A program made the position numbers and the translations under genes. From positions 1 through 61,847 of the forward strand of contig DJMA01000019.1 of assembly GCA_002436415.1 (NCBI GenBank): a stretch of 61,847 bases of DNA, read 5' to 3'. Shown piece by piece: positions 52,294 through 61,535 of this stretch; the first letter of the stretch is position 1; each line of letters begins with the position of its first letter. The stretch comes from Bdellovibrionaceae bacterium UBA6502. GTDB taxonomy: Bacteria > Bdellovibrionota > Bdellovibrionia > Bdellovibrionales > UBA840. The notes below the pieces were generated by a model. The model saw only the letters and a list, made by a program, of their open reading frames with translations, ran no database searches and was not told the DNA's origin.

Positions 52294-53169
52294 CTACTTA
52301 GCACTAAGCCCACAAGCCCCTAGCTTATAAGCCTCTGTACCAGCAAGCTCCCGAAAACTATCATAATACATTTTCTTCTCCATCTCCGAAACGCTTTGAT
52401 CATATTTGCCAGGAATTATATTTCGAATCAAACTCGCCATGGCTCCAGATTTATACCATTGATCTAAAATTTGTTGATCTGAAAGAACTTTCATTCCTAA
52501 GCTAGAAACTTTCTTTTTTAACTTAGAATCAAGGACAATAGAAAAAGGCGTAATTAGCTTGTGATTCATCTCTATCTTTTCACCAAGTAGTTCTGATAAA
52601 TTTTGAAGTAAAAGCCCTTGAAAGCTTCGATGGTTTAAGTCTGCTAAAGTTTCTGTTTTCCCTAGTTGAATTCCTATTTTCAAAAAAGCTTTATGAACAA
52701 ATTCACTACAATCCATCATACGGTCATCCACGGGATCATGAAAAAAATCATAGGGAATCTTTTGCTCGATCATTTGATTCAAATTCTTCGTTAATTGATT
52801 TTTTTGTTCCTTGCTTAAGGACTTTCTCATTTCTAGGAGATTCGCTTTCACTTGGCCTTTGTCATCCATGGAGCTCTCCAAAAAATGCTTCAAGCTCCAC
52901 TTTTGTGCGTAAGGAGGAGTGCCATGATAGACAAACACTTTGTCTGCCATCCCATGCTTTTTAGCCTGTTCGACAACAACTACGCCAATATGTCCAAAAC
53001 GACTCCCGGTGATTGCTTCGAAAAAAAACGTACTACCATCGTAGTTAGCTTGAGAAATGGCTATCACTTGCCCTGTTTCGGCCTGGCTAATAAATTTATC
53101 CATTTCCACCTGGGCCTTCGAAAGCTTGGCGAATAATACAATCAAACAAAGCATGAAAATAGCTTTCAT
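52294..53169 (-). CDS. YiiX-type cysteine peptidase, exported
   Basis: 291-aa exported protein (signal MKAIFMLCLIVLFAKLSKA). It resembles the YiiX / Poxvirus-G6 branch of the permuted NlpC/P60 papain-like hydrolases: FISQAETGQVIAISQANYDGSTFFFEAITGSRFGHIGVVVVE, with the catalytic His of GHIGVV first, and DDRMMDCSEFVHKAFLKIGI with the Cys later. These enzymes can cut peptidoglycan peptides or hydrolyse amides or lipids. GGAGGG lies before ATG. Single gene. Confidence 0.8.
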   Translation of the reverse strand: MKAIFMLCLIVLFAKLSKAQVEMDKFISQAETGQVIAISQANYDGSTFFFEAITGSRFGHIGVVVVEQAKKHGMADKVFVYHGTPPYAQKWSLKHFLESSMDDKGQVKANLLEMRKSLSKEQKNQLTKNLNQMIEQKIPYDFFHDPVDDRMMDCSEFVHKAFLKIGIQLGKTETLADLNHRSFQGLLLQNLSELLGEKIEMNHKLITPFSIVLDSKLKKKVSSLGMKVLSDQQILDQWYKSGAMASLIRNIIPGKYDQSVSEMEKKMYYDSFRELAGTEAYKLGACGLSAK

Positions 53170-53332
53170 AAAATGTCCCTCCGATTTCCGCAGAGTCTAC
53201 TACACTGCAAAGAATATCGCTTTAGAATAGAATACATTTCGGCTAAACATGGCCTTTTCATGCCCTATTCAGGCCTATGCCTGAAAAAGCTTCATGCCTA
53301 TTTTCCACCACCTTGGAGTATTTTCCATTTTT

Positions 53333-53360
53333 TTGACATTTTGCATCAAGTAGCTATAAT
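53333..53360 (+). promoter_or_regulatory. consensus sigma-70 promoter of the PhnD-like gene
   Basis: TTGACA (53333-53338), 16-base spacer, TATAAT (53355-53360). Both boxes match consensus exactly. The start of transcription should be about 53367, giving a leader of about 40 bases. Confidence 0.8.
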
Positions 53361-53405
53361 GTCTGGAGTTAGGAGAACTGCTCCTAATTCCCAACGGAGG
53401 TTAAA

Positions 53406-54275
53406 TTGAGAAATATTTTAATTCTTCTGATCAGCTCCATCTTTAGCCTGAACATCTGGGCTGCAAAACCAGAGCAAATCACAATCGGTTTTATTCCTGC
53501 TGGACCAAGCAATGAGTTCAAAGCCAAGGGCCTAGAATTTGCTGAATTGGTACAAAAAGAGCTGGGAATTCCAGTAAAAGTTTTTATCCCTAAAAACTAT
53601 GAATCTTTGGTTCAAGCTATGAAGGATAAGAAAGTTGATTTTGCCTTTTTTACGGCCATGACATTTGTTCACGCAGAAAAAGAAGCAAATGCAAAGGTTC
53701 TTCTTCGCAAAGTTTGGGAAGGCCGCGACTACTACTTTTCATCTCTCGTAGTTCCACAAAACAGTGAGATCAAATCATTGAAAGACATAAAAGGAAAAAG
53801 CATTGCATATGTAGACAAAGATTCTACATCTGGCTTTTTATATCCAAGCCTTGCTTTAAAAGACCAAGGACTTGACCCACAGAGTAGTTTCTCTAAAGTG
53901 ATTTTCAGTGGAAATCATAAAAAGTCAGTACTTGATTTAGAGGATGGAAAGGCTGAAGTTGCAGCAATGTTTGCCGCAGACAAAGAAGGAAAGACCGGAG
54001 CTTGGACTCACCTTTTTGATAAAGGTAAACAAATGCGAGCCATTTGGGTGTCTAAACCTATTCCTAGTGATCCTTTCTGTGTAAGAAACGATTTTTACGA
54101 AAAACATCCTAACGTAGCCCATGATTTTATGTTTTTCTTAAAAGACATTTCGTCTGCTAAAAACTCTAATCACCCTCTTAAAAAGCTGCTAGATGTAGAT
54201 AAAGTAAAGCTAGCCACCAGCAAACAGTACGATCCTGTTCGTGAAATGGTGAAGAAGTTAAATATCAAACTTTAA
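53406..54275 (+). CDS. PhnD-like phosphonate/phosphite-type binding protein, solo
   Basis: 289-aa exported binding protein. A TTG start with GGAGG eight bases upstream gives signal RNILILLISSIFSLNIWA. The PhnD pattern is clear: ITIGFIPAGPSNEFKAKGLEFAELVQKELGIPVKVFIPKNYESLVQAMKDKKVDFAFFTAMTFVHAEKEA, then IKGKSIAYVDKDSTSGFLYPSLALK and SKPIPSDPFCVRNDF. This family (type 2, phosphate/phosphonate-like) binds small oxyanions. No permease or ATPase gene adjoins, so the protein could serve a distant transporter or a sensor. It lies behind the best promoter of the window. Confidence 0.87.
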   Translation: MRNILILLISSIFSLNIWAAKPEQITIGFIPAGPSNEFKAKGLEFAELVQKELGIPVKVFIPKNYESLVQAMKDKKVDFAFFTAMTFVHAEKEANAKVLLRKVWEGRDYYFSSLVVPQNSEIKSLKDIKGKSIAYVDKDSTSGFLYPSLALKDQGLDPQSSFSKVIFSGNHKKSVLDLEDGKAEVAAMFAADKEGKTGAWTHLFDKGKQMRAIWVSKPIPSDPFCVRNDFYEKHPNVAHDFMFFLKDISSAKNSNHPLKKLLDVDKVKLATSKQYDPVREMVKKLNIKL

Positions 54276-54286
54276 ATAAAATTAAT

Positions 54287-54310
54287 CTCAGAGGTTATTC
54301 AACCTCTGAG
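54287..54310. terminator. hairpin between convergent genes
   Basis: CTCAGAGGTT and AACCTCTGAG form a ten-base stem with a four-base loop. No clear T-run; it also covers the stop codon of the acyltransferase gene. Confidence 0.45.
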
Positions 54311-56370
54311 AAATAACGCTTCACTAAGGCTTTTTGCAAAAGCTTTGCCCCTCTAAAATTCATATGATTTTCATCAAAATAATAGACTTGATCCGTTTCT
54401 CGCATAGCTAGTGGATACACTCCATTGGGATTAAAAAAATGTATTTTCGTAGATGCATTGCCAAGACTTTCAAAGAAACTATTTAAGCTCTCTGTAGATC
54501 TTTGGTATGAATTCTCGTCATAGCCAACACATGCTTGCAATTCATCATTGGTCCAAAGCCTCAGAGCACGTGCTATGAGTGAAGTCTTCTTCTGTAGACA
54601 TTCATGCGGGGACTCATAAAAATTAGGAACTTCGCCTAAAATATAAACTTCATCCACTTTAGTTTCTAAAAGCCTAAGTGTTTTTTGCATCGATTCTTTA
54701 AAGGTTTCCATTGAGGATTCCCAGCCAATGGCTTTCCCTTCAGAAACAAGTCGGCGCTTGTACTGAAACTTAGAACTTTCAGACTCTGACACATACAGAG
54801 AGTTACGGTTAGCAAGAAAAACTTTTTTAATGCCTTGGGTTTCTTTTAAGAATTTAAAAACTCGATTGCGAAAATCTTTACAGTCTTTATTAATCACTTT
54901 TGCATTTTCATCAGTTACCTCAAAATCCCCCGCAAGAGCAGGACAATTGTTGTAACTGAATACCCTCATGCGAATGTGTTTTTTCTTAAGTAATGCTTGC
55001 AGAGCTAAGAAATAATGCCTTACATGAGAATCACCTATGATTAGATACTCTAGAGGAGCCTACAGATCACCTGTGTCACAAGCAAAATAATTTGGCTCAA
55101 TCTCGTCAATTGAATGACAAGAGTTACTTTCATTGATCTCTAATCTTTTCTCTCCTTCAATATCTATCTTTGCCATCCGAATGTCACTAGAGCCTAGAGC
55201 TTTCAATGAAGAATTTATGCCAACAAACAAAAGAGCCACTAGTACACTGACCAGGATAACTCTTTGGTTTGACTCGCGCCCTAAAACCTTTTTAGGGAGA
55301 AATGGGAAAAAAGCAGCATAATCTTTTTTATAGCGCATTGGTTTTTCAAAATATTCATGGCTGACTACAGACAAAATAACACTAATTATGAAGATCCAGA
55401 AAGCCGACAAAAGTGTAAGCTCTGTTTTGTCAAAAATGTATTTATAAAGCTCGATCACAGGCCAATGCCAGAGATAGATAGCGTAGCTAAGTAGACCTAT
55501 TTTAACAAAAACTGGATTTGCTAGAAACCTATTTACCAATGAAAATCTATGAGATTTTTCGCCGGTAAAAATCAATAAAGCCACTCCCACACAAGGCAAT
55601 AAAGCTCTAAACCCTGGATACTCGCTGTTAGTAAAAATACCACTTAACGACAATACAATAAACCCGATCCCCAAGCTTGCAGCGATTTCATTGTGCAATT
55701 GATTTTTAAAAGGTTTTTGATAGCCAAAGGAAAGAAAGGCTCCCACACAAAACTCGAAAGCCCGAAATAAAAACATATAAAAGGCTTCTTGAGGAGCGTT
55801 CGAAGTGGCCCACTGACTGGCCAATAAACTGAAAAGAAAGATGATGCTAACAACTATGATAGGCTTAATCCGTCTTCGGAAGCGATAACAAACATATAAA
55901 ATCAACGGCCAAAATAAATAAAACTGTTCTTCTACCGCTAAAGACCAAGTATGCAGTAGCAGCTCTAAATTTGATTCGGAGAAATACTCTGTGGATCGTA
56001 AAAATAAAAAATTTGATATTTGTAAATAAGCATACTGACTAGACTCTAAAAACGATAAATAATCGGTAGCAGCTAAAGACAAAAAGGCAAAGATGTTAGT
56101 AACAAATAGTACCAAAAACAATAAAGGAAGAATGCGCCTGCACCGTCGCGCGTAAAAGTTTAAAAATGAAAACTTAGCTTGATGCTCAATCAGTTCCCTT
56201 AAAATAATTTTAGTTATTAAATATCCAGAAATAACAAAAAAGAAGTCGACACCCAAAAAGCCCGAAGGAAATACATCTGGAAAAAGATGGAACAAAAAAA
56301 CAGCAATTACGGAAATGGTTCGTAGGCCGTCAATGTCAGGGCGATAGCTCGTTTCAATCTGTTTTTTCAT
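54295..56370 (-). pseudogene. OafA-type acyltransferase 3 + SGNH protein, interrupted by an in-frame amber codon
   Basis: One reading frame of 690 sense codons with a single TAG at 55060-55062 in the same frame. Before it: the membrane acyltransferase-3 domain (YRPDIDGLRTISVIAVFLFHLFP, GVDFFFVISGYLITKII, HTWSLAVEEQFYLFWP, 10 or so TMs, ending DTGDL). After it: LEYLIIGDSHVRHYFLALQALL, the SGNH domain with its GDSH block, through DENHMNFRGAKLLQKAL with the catalytic His/Asp pair. The two halves match the standard OafA/YrhL fusion for O-acetylating surface sugars. A recent nonsense mutation, readthrough or a sequencing error would all fit. The SGNH part alone would lack its catalytic Ser if started at ATG 54969. 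Confidence 0.85.
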
Positions 56371-56480
56371 ATAGATTTCATAGCGGAAATGAGGGGCAAA
56401 TTATAGAAAAAAGCCTGATGTGCATAAGAAATACACTTAGCTACTCTTACAAAAAATCAGTTGTATCGAAGAGCTAGCTA

Positions 56481-56513
56481 AAAAAAAAGGCTTTTATTTC
56501 TAAAAGCCTTTTC
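56481..56513 (-). terminator. clpB terminator
   Basis: AAAAGGCTTTT pairs with AAAAGCCTTTT around TTTCT; on the minus strand a run of eight T follows, 13 bases after the clpB stop. Confidence 0.8.
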
Positions 56514-56525
56514 GTTCTAATCTAA

Positions 56526-59108
56526 TTACACTACTTCAAAATTTAATGCCGTGTCTTTCATCTCAATTTTCAAGGTGGAATGCTCTTGGATTTGCCTTGA
56601 AATTATCATTTTTGCCACTTCATTTTGAATGTTCTTTTGAATGACTCGTTTTAGAGGCCTAGCGCCATAAACAGGATCAAAGCCAATTTTAGCCAAGTAG
56701 GCTTTTACTTCATCACTCAGTTCAAGTTTAATCTGCTTCTTCTCTAATCTTACTCGTAAATCTTCAAGGTGAACATCCACGATGCCTTTTAGGTTTTCTT
56801 GATCAAGTGGATTAAAGTCCACCACTTCATCCAAGCGGTTTAAAAACTCAGGACGAAAATGCGCCTTTAAAGCCTCACGAACCTCTGCCTTTTTCTCATC
56901 GGCCGATTTTGTTTCATCGATAATAGCACTAGATCCAACATTTGAAGTCATGATCACAACTGTATTTTTAAAATCAACCGTTCGTCCTTGACCGTCTGTT
57001 AGTCGACCGTCATCTAGTACTTGCAGCAAGATATTAAAAACATCTGGATGCGCCTTTTCTACTTCATCTAAAAGCACAACAGAATATGGTCGCCTGCGAA
57101 CTCTCTCCGTCAGTTGACCACCTTCATCATAACCCACATAGCCTGGAGGGGCTCCAACCAAACGACTTACGGCGTGCTTCTCCATATATTCTGACATATC
57201 GATTCGAATCACCGCCTCTTCCGTATCAAAGAGAAACTCTGCCAAGGCCTTTGCCGTCTCCGTTTTACCAACTCCTGTTGGGCCTAAAAACAAGAAACTA
57301 CCAATGGGTTGCTGAGGATCACTAATTTCTGCACGACCTCTACGAACCGCATCCGCCACAACTTGCAAAGCGTGATCTTGACCTACGACTCTTTCGGCCA
57401 GGAATTTTTCCATATTTAATAAACGATCCACTTCAGATTGCAGCATTTTATTAACAGGTATTCCTGTCCATTTAGATACAATGCTTGCAATCTCTTCGGA
57501 GTCCACTTCTTCACGAAGCATACTCTCACCTTCTTCTCGTTGCTGGACTTGCTCCTGGGCTTGACTTAACTTTTTCTCAACCACTGGTAGTTTAGAGTAT
57601 TTAATTTCAGCAGCTACTTCCAACTTACCTTCGCGCTCTGCTTTTTCCATCTCGTAACGTAGATCTTCAAGTTCTTGCTTTGTTCTGTTTACTAAATCAA
57701 TTCCACCACGTTCGGTTTCCCAGCGACTGACTAATTCATCTCTTTCACTGGTTAAACTAGACAGCTCTTCATTTACATTTTCTAATCTAGATTTTGATGG
57801 AGAATCTTTTTCCTTTTTAAGAGCCTCTTTTTCAATTTGTAACTGAGTGATCTTTCTTTCTAACTGATCAATCACTACAGGACGAGAACTAATTTCCATT
57901 TTTACTTTACTTGCGGCCTCATCCACTAAATCAATGGCTTTATCAGGTAGAAAACGTGAAGTAATGTAGCGATTTGATAACTCAGCAGCCGCCACTAAAG
58001 CAGCGTCAGTAATACGAACTCCGTGATGAATTTCGTACTTTTCTTTAATTCCTCTTAGAATAGAAATCGTATCTTCAACACTTGGTTCATTTACCTGTAC
58101 CGTTTGAAACCGTCTCTCTAAAGCTTTGTCTTTTTCAATGTACTTGCGATATTCATCTAATGTGGTCGCGCCAATACAACGAAGCTCACCACGGGCTAAG
58201 GCTGGTTTTAACAATTGCCCCGCATCCATCGCACCTTCGGTTTTTCCTGCGCCAACCAATGTGTGAAGCTCATCGATAAACAAAACGATTTCGCCATCAG
58301 CTGATACCACTTCATGTATCACTGCCTTTAATCGTTCTTCAAATTGCCCATGGAACTTTGCCCCGGCAACCAAAGAGCCTAAATCAAGAGTGATAATTTT
58401 TTTATCTTTTAAAGTGTCTGGTACATCGCCTTGGACAATCCTTAATGCTAAACCTTCAGCGATGGCTGTTTTACCTACACCAGGTTCTCCGATTAAAACC
58501 GGGTTGTTTTTGGTACGACGAGATAAAACCTGCACCACTCGACGGATCTCTTCGTCACGCCCAATTACAGGATCTAATTTTCCCGCCTCTGCCAACTCGG
58601 TTAGGTCTCTACCATATTTACTCAATGCCTCATAAGCTTCTTCTGGATTTGCAGAGTGAACGCCTCGACCGTTTCGAATTTTCTCTACCGCTGCTTCAAA
58701 CTTTGTTTTATCTAGCTTGTGTTTTGCAAACAATTCTTTCATAGCCTGACTAACGCCAGAAAATCCCGCTAGAATAAAATGTTCTACAGAGATGAAACTG
58801 TCTTTCATTCTATGCGCTTCTTTTTCAGCCTCAGTGAGTAGCTTTGCCAAATGAGGACTCAAGCCCACCTGTGCATTGGAACCGCTAACTTCTGGACGAG
58901 ATTCTATCTTTCGAAGAAGGTCGTTTTTCATAGCGCGAAAATCTGCGCCAGCATCTATTATGGTCTGTCCCAAAAAGCTGTCTTTTTGATTTAATAATTC
59001 ATAGTAAAAATGTTCGATTTCTACGTGAGGATGGCCTTTACTTTCTGCCAATTGCACGGCTGCCTGCAGTAGTTCTCGACTCTTTTGAGTGTATTTATCA
59101 ATATTCAT
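56526..59108 (-). CDS. clpB: ClpB disaggregase
   Basis: 860-aa hexameric AAA+ disaggregase that works with DnaK to recover aggregated proteins. Domains in order: N-terminal double Clp repeat (1-145), AAA-1 with Walker A GEPGVGKTAIAEG and Walker B LFIDELHTLVGAG, the coiled-coil middle domain (about 400-540, which marks ClpB rather than ClpA), AAA-2 with GPTGVGKTETAKA and LLDEVEKAH, and the C-terminal D2 small domain ending in FEVV. The length fits. GAGGTGAG precedes ATG. A heat-shock promoter is expected upstream but I could not identify one with confidence. Confidence 0.97.
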   Translation of the reverse strand: MNIDKYTQKSRELLQAAVQLAESKGHPHVEIEHFYYELLNQKDSFLGQTIIDAGADFRAMKNDLLRKIESRPEVSGSNAQVGLSPHLAKLLTEAEKEAHRMKDSFISVEHFILAGFSGVSQAMKELFAKHKLDKTKFEAAVEKIRNGRGVHSANPEEAYEALSKYGRDLTELAEAGKLDPVIGRDEEIRRVVQVLSRRTKNNPVLIGEPGVGKTAIAEGLALRIVQGDVPDTLKDKKIITLDLGSLVAGAKFHGQFEERLKAVIHEVVSADGEIVLFIDELHTLVGAGKTEGAMDAGQLLKPALARGELRCIGATTLDEYRKYIEKDKALERRFQTVQVNEPSVEDTISILRGIKEKYEIHHGVRITDAALVAAAELSNRYITSRFLPDKAIDLVDEAASKVKMEISSRPVVIDQLERKITQLQIEKEALKKEKDSPSKSRLENVNEELSSLTSERDELVSRWETERGGIDLVNRTKQELEDLRYEMEKAEREGKLEVAAEIKYSKLPVVEKKLSQAQEQVQQREEGESMLREEVDSEEIASIVSKWTGIPVNKMLQSEVDRLLNMEKFLAERVVGQDHALQVVADAVRRGRAEISDPQQPIGSFLFLGPTGVGKTETAKALAEFLFDTEEAVIRIDMSEYMEKHAVSRLVGAPPGYVGYDEGGQLTERVRRRPYSVVLLDEVEKAHPDVFNILLQVLDDGRLTDGQGRTVDFKNTVVIMTSNVGSSAIIDETKSADEKKAEVREALKAHFRPEFLNRLDEVVDFNPLDQENLKGIVDVHLEDLRVRLEKKQIKLELSDEVKAYLAKIGFDPVYGARPLKRVIQKNIQNEVAKMIISRQIQEHSTLKIEMKDTALNFEVV

Positions 59109-59211
59109 TTTCTCACCTCATTTCAAATACTTAGGATAGCTCACTACCTAAGTTCTACCTTATTAATCTGGTGTCATTCTGAAATCTGTCAAGCCTCAGC
59201 CTTGGATAATT

Positions 59212-60174
59212 TTATTGGCTCTTTATAAACTTCAAAATGGATTGGGCAACCCATTCTGGGTCATCTTCATGAATATGATGACCTGCCTCTGGATGAACCT
59301 TAATTTGCCAATCAGGAAAATGCTTATGAAATCGAAACTTATGCCGGATCGGTGTAACCTTGTCATTCTCCCCCCAAAGTAACAGAACTTTGGCTGAGAC
59401 TTCTTTCAATTCATTCCATGAGTTTTGATCTCTCATCAATTGCGCTGAATGCAGAAGACATAACATAGCATCTACGTCTTGGTGGTATGGTTCATAATAA
59501 CGATCAATGACCTCTTCCGTAATCTTGGATTTATCATTCATTACATTATTTAATTGTCTGCGGATAAACTCTCGGTTGACTAAACGAGTACCAATGCCTT
59601 TTGCCAGCCCTTGAAAGGTAGCGAGATGAAAAAATCGCAATCTTTTTAAAGCAATGGCTGGTGTCATAGCGATCACCTTTGAAAAACTATTGGGGTAGAA
59701 TTTTGCTAAGTATAAGCTAATCGCTCCACCCATAGAGCTGCCAACTAAAATTGGCTTTTTGATCTTTAAATCCTCAATCAATGCATTAATCACTTTGGCG
59801 TGAAAGGCGGCACTTAGATCTATCTTTGGGTCTTTGCTACTTTTGCCAAAGCCTAAAAGGTCTAGCTTTAATATTGAATAAGAGTCTTTAAAGTAGTCGT
59901 CCATAAAACGAAAGCTATAGCTCGAAGCCCCAATTCCATGAATAAAAACTATGCACTCCTCGGCCAAAGTATTTTTACTGAATTCGTAGTAGAGATTTTG
60001 CCCTTCATACTCAAAAAAACAGGACTCTTTGTATTTTTCGCTGGTTTCCAAGCTTGCAGTTACATGGTCTAGCTTTTTCTTCGTCTGGAGTAAGCGACGA
60101 ACAACAAAAAAAGTGAGTAGCATGAAACCAAGCACTATTATATAGAATAAAATTGTTTGCCAATCCTGGTTCAA
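59212..60174 (-). CDS. membrane-anchored alpha/beta hydrolase
   Basis: 320-aa protein with one N-terminal TM segment (WQTILFYIIVLGFMLLTFFVV), then an alpha/beta-hydrolase domain: oxyanion region FIHGIGASSYSFRFM, LKLDLLGFGKSSKDPK, nucleophile elbow LVGSSMGGAISLYLAKFYP (Ser in G-S-S-M-G), Asp in LLWGENDKVTPI and His in EAGHHIHEDDPEW. The triad is complete. It looks like an esterase or lipase-like enzyme held on the membrane; substrate unknown. TTG start with GAGGAG upstream. Between ClpB and the flagellin genes, no operon. Confidence 0.88.
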   Translation of the reverse strand: MNQDWQTILFYIIVLGFMLLTFFVVRRLLQTKKKLDHVTASLETSEKYKESCFFEYEGQNLYYEFSKNTLAEECIVFIHGIGASSYSFRFMDDYFKDSYSILKLDLLGFGKSSKDPKIDLSAAFHAKVINALIEDLKIKKPILVGSSMGGAISLYLAKFYPNSFSKVIAMTPAIALKRLRFFHLATFQGLAKGIGTRLVNREFIRRQLNNVMNDKSKITEEVIDRYYEPYHQDVDAMLCLLHSAQLMRDQNSWNELKEVSAKVLLLWGENDKVTPIRHKFRFHKHFPDWQIKVHPEAGHHIHEDDPEWVAQSILKFIKSQ

Positions 60175-60526
60175 AGAGATTTCTCCTCACTTAAAAAACA
60201 TTGTATTCCTTAAAAGTTTTTTTGGCCAGAACTGCTCTGCGAAAAAACTGTTTCATGCTAAAACGCTTTTCCTCGACTTTTCGCTAAGGGAGGAAATTTT
60301 ACTCCTACATTGGTCTAGAGACTATCAAAGAATTAGGCAAAAGTTTCCATTTTCTAGACCAAAAGGCTGTTCAGAAGTTTCTGTAAAGGTCGAAGAGCTT
60401 GATGTGAAAAGGGGAAAATGAATTCCTGTTTACACAAGGAGCTCTTGGATTGAGAGCAAAACTATTTTTAAAAGGCTCGGATGCCATCTAGCTATAAAGG
60501 AAAGCTAGAAACCTAAGGAGGGTGTT
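60175..60526. other. upstream region of the first flagellin gene
   Basis: No gene recognised. It holds a ten-base inverted repeat, TTGGTCTAGA (60310-60319) and TCTAGACCAA (60353-60362), and a stem TCTAGCT (60487-60493) with AGCTAGA (60503-60509) just before the flagellin leader. I cannot place a sigma-28 promoter with confidence. Confidence 0.45.
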
Positions 60527-60547
60527 ATGAAAATCAACGGAGGATAG
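60527..60547 (+). promoter_or_regulatory. six-codon upstream ORF before flagellin 1
   Basis: ATG-AAA-ATC-AAC-GGA-GGA-TAG, with its own strong site AAGGAGGGTG five bases upstream. Its GGA-GGA codons double as the Shine-Dalgarno site of the flagellin, whose ATG lies four bases after the TAG. The layout suggests translational coupling. A similar mini-ORF precedes the second flagellin. Confidence 0.55.
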
Positions 60548-60551
60548 AACT

Positions 60552-61385
60552 ATGGGATTACGTATCTCGACGAACATTGCCGCTATTAATGGGCATAGAA
60601 ATTTATCGAAAAGCCAAATGGTTATGAACAGAAGTTTGGCACAGTTATCAAGTGGTAGCCGCATCAACAAAGCAGCTGATGATGCCGCCGGTCTAGCAAT
60701 CTCTGAAACCATGCGTGGACACATTCGTGGAATGAGACAAGCAAACAGAAATGCCAACGATGGTTTATCTTTAGTGCAAACCGCTGAAGGTGGGCTAAAT
60801 GAAATCGGAAATATGATCATCCGTCTTCGTGAGTTAGGAATGCAAGCCGCTTCCGACACTGTGGGAGATAGAGAAAGATCTTTTATCAACAAAGAAGTAA
60901 TGCAGTTAAAAGACGAAATTCAAAGGATCGCCAAGACAACGAAATGGGGTGACACTTCCCTACTCGATGGATCGACTCCTACTTACGAATTTCAAGTTGG
61001 ATTATTTAACAACCCAGAACAAGATCGTATCGCATTTGAAGCAGGCAAAAACTCTGCAACAATCGATGCCCTTGGAATTGCTGGAATTGATTTTAGTTCT
61101 AAAGATGGTGCGCAAACAGCTCTACAGCAGTTAGACGAAGCGCAAGTTCGAGTGAACTCAAATCGTTCTAACTTGGGTGCGATCCAAAACAGACTTCAAT
61201 CTACAATCAATAATTTGGGTGTAGCTGAAGAAAACATGAGTGCTGCAAACTCTCGAATTAGAGATACTGATGTAGCCGCCGCTTCTGCAGATTTAGCGAA
61301 GAACAATGTATTGTTACAAGCTGCCACTGCAACACTAGCGCAGGCCTCTCAATCATCTCAATTGGCATTGCAATTATTAGGATAA
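60552..61385 (+). CDS. fliC: flagellin
   Basis: 277-aa flagellin, the filament subunit exported by the flagellar type III system. The conserved N-terminal D0/D1 (MGLRISTNIAAINGHRNLSKSQ, then SSGSRINKAADDAAGLAISETMRG) and C-terminal D1/D0 (RVNSNRSNLGAIQNRLQSTINNLGVAEENMSAANSRIRDTDVAAASADLAKNNVLLQAATATLAQASQSSQLALQLLG) are complete. The central variable domain is only about 80 residues, so it is a short flagellin. It ends with a hairpin and is followed by another flagellin gene in tandem. Confidence 0.96.
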   Translation: MGLRISTNIAAINGHRNLSKSQMVMNRSLAQLSSGSRINKAADDAAGLAISETMRGHIRGMRQANRNANDGLSLVQTAEGGLNEIGNMIIRLRELGMQAASDTVGDRERSFINKEVMQLKDEIQRIAKTTKWGDTSLLDGSTPTYEFQVGLFNNPEQDRIAFEAGKNSATIDALGIAGIDFSSKDGAQTALQQLDEAQVRVNSNRSNLGAIQNRLQSTINNLGVAEENMSAANSRIRDTDVAAASADLAKNNVLLQAATATLAQASQSSQLALQLLG

Positions 61386-61390
61386 TAAAT

Positions 61391-61417
61391 TTAAGGAAGG
61401 GCTCTGCCCTTCCTAAG
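61391..61417 (+). terminator. hairpin between tandem flagellin genes
   Basis: AGGAAGGGC (61394-61402) pairs with GCCCTTCCT (61406-61414), loop TCT. The following bases (AAGTAAAAG) hold no T-run, so it could be a weak terminator or an mRNA-stabilising hairpin. Confidence 0.55.
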
Positions 61418-61519
61418 TAAAAGTTTATGAGCAGTTTTGGATGGGCCAAAATTTGTTCAAGAAGAAATAATTTTTATGAGACGGAATTCATAATTAATCT
61501 TCACGGAAGGAAAAAAGCT

Positions 61520-61534
61520 ATGAAGGAGAATTAA
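61520..61534 (+). promoter_or_regulatory. four-codon upstream ORF before flagellin 2
   Basis: ATG-AAG-GAG-AAT-TAA, with GGAAGGA upstream. The GAAGGAGA inside it is the flagellin ribosome site; the flagellin ATG begins two bases after the TAA. Same layout as the six-codon ORF of flagellin 1. Confidence 0.5.
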
Positions 61535-61535
61535 A

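Noticed and set aside
53173..53409. 78-aa frame upstream of the PhnD-like gene
   Set aside because: It spans the consensus promoter and ribosome site of the PhnD-like gene and has no start signal or recognisable fold.
54295..54969. Separate small SGNH-like gene
   Set aside because: It is in the same frame as the upstream acyltransferase, joined by one TAG; starting at its first ATG would drop the GDSH block that holds the catalytic Ser.
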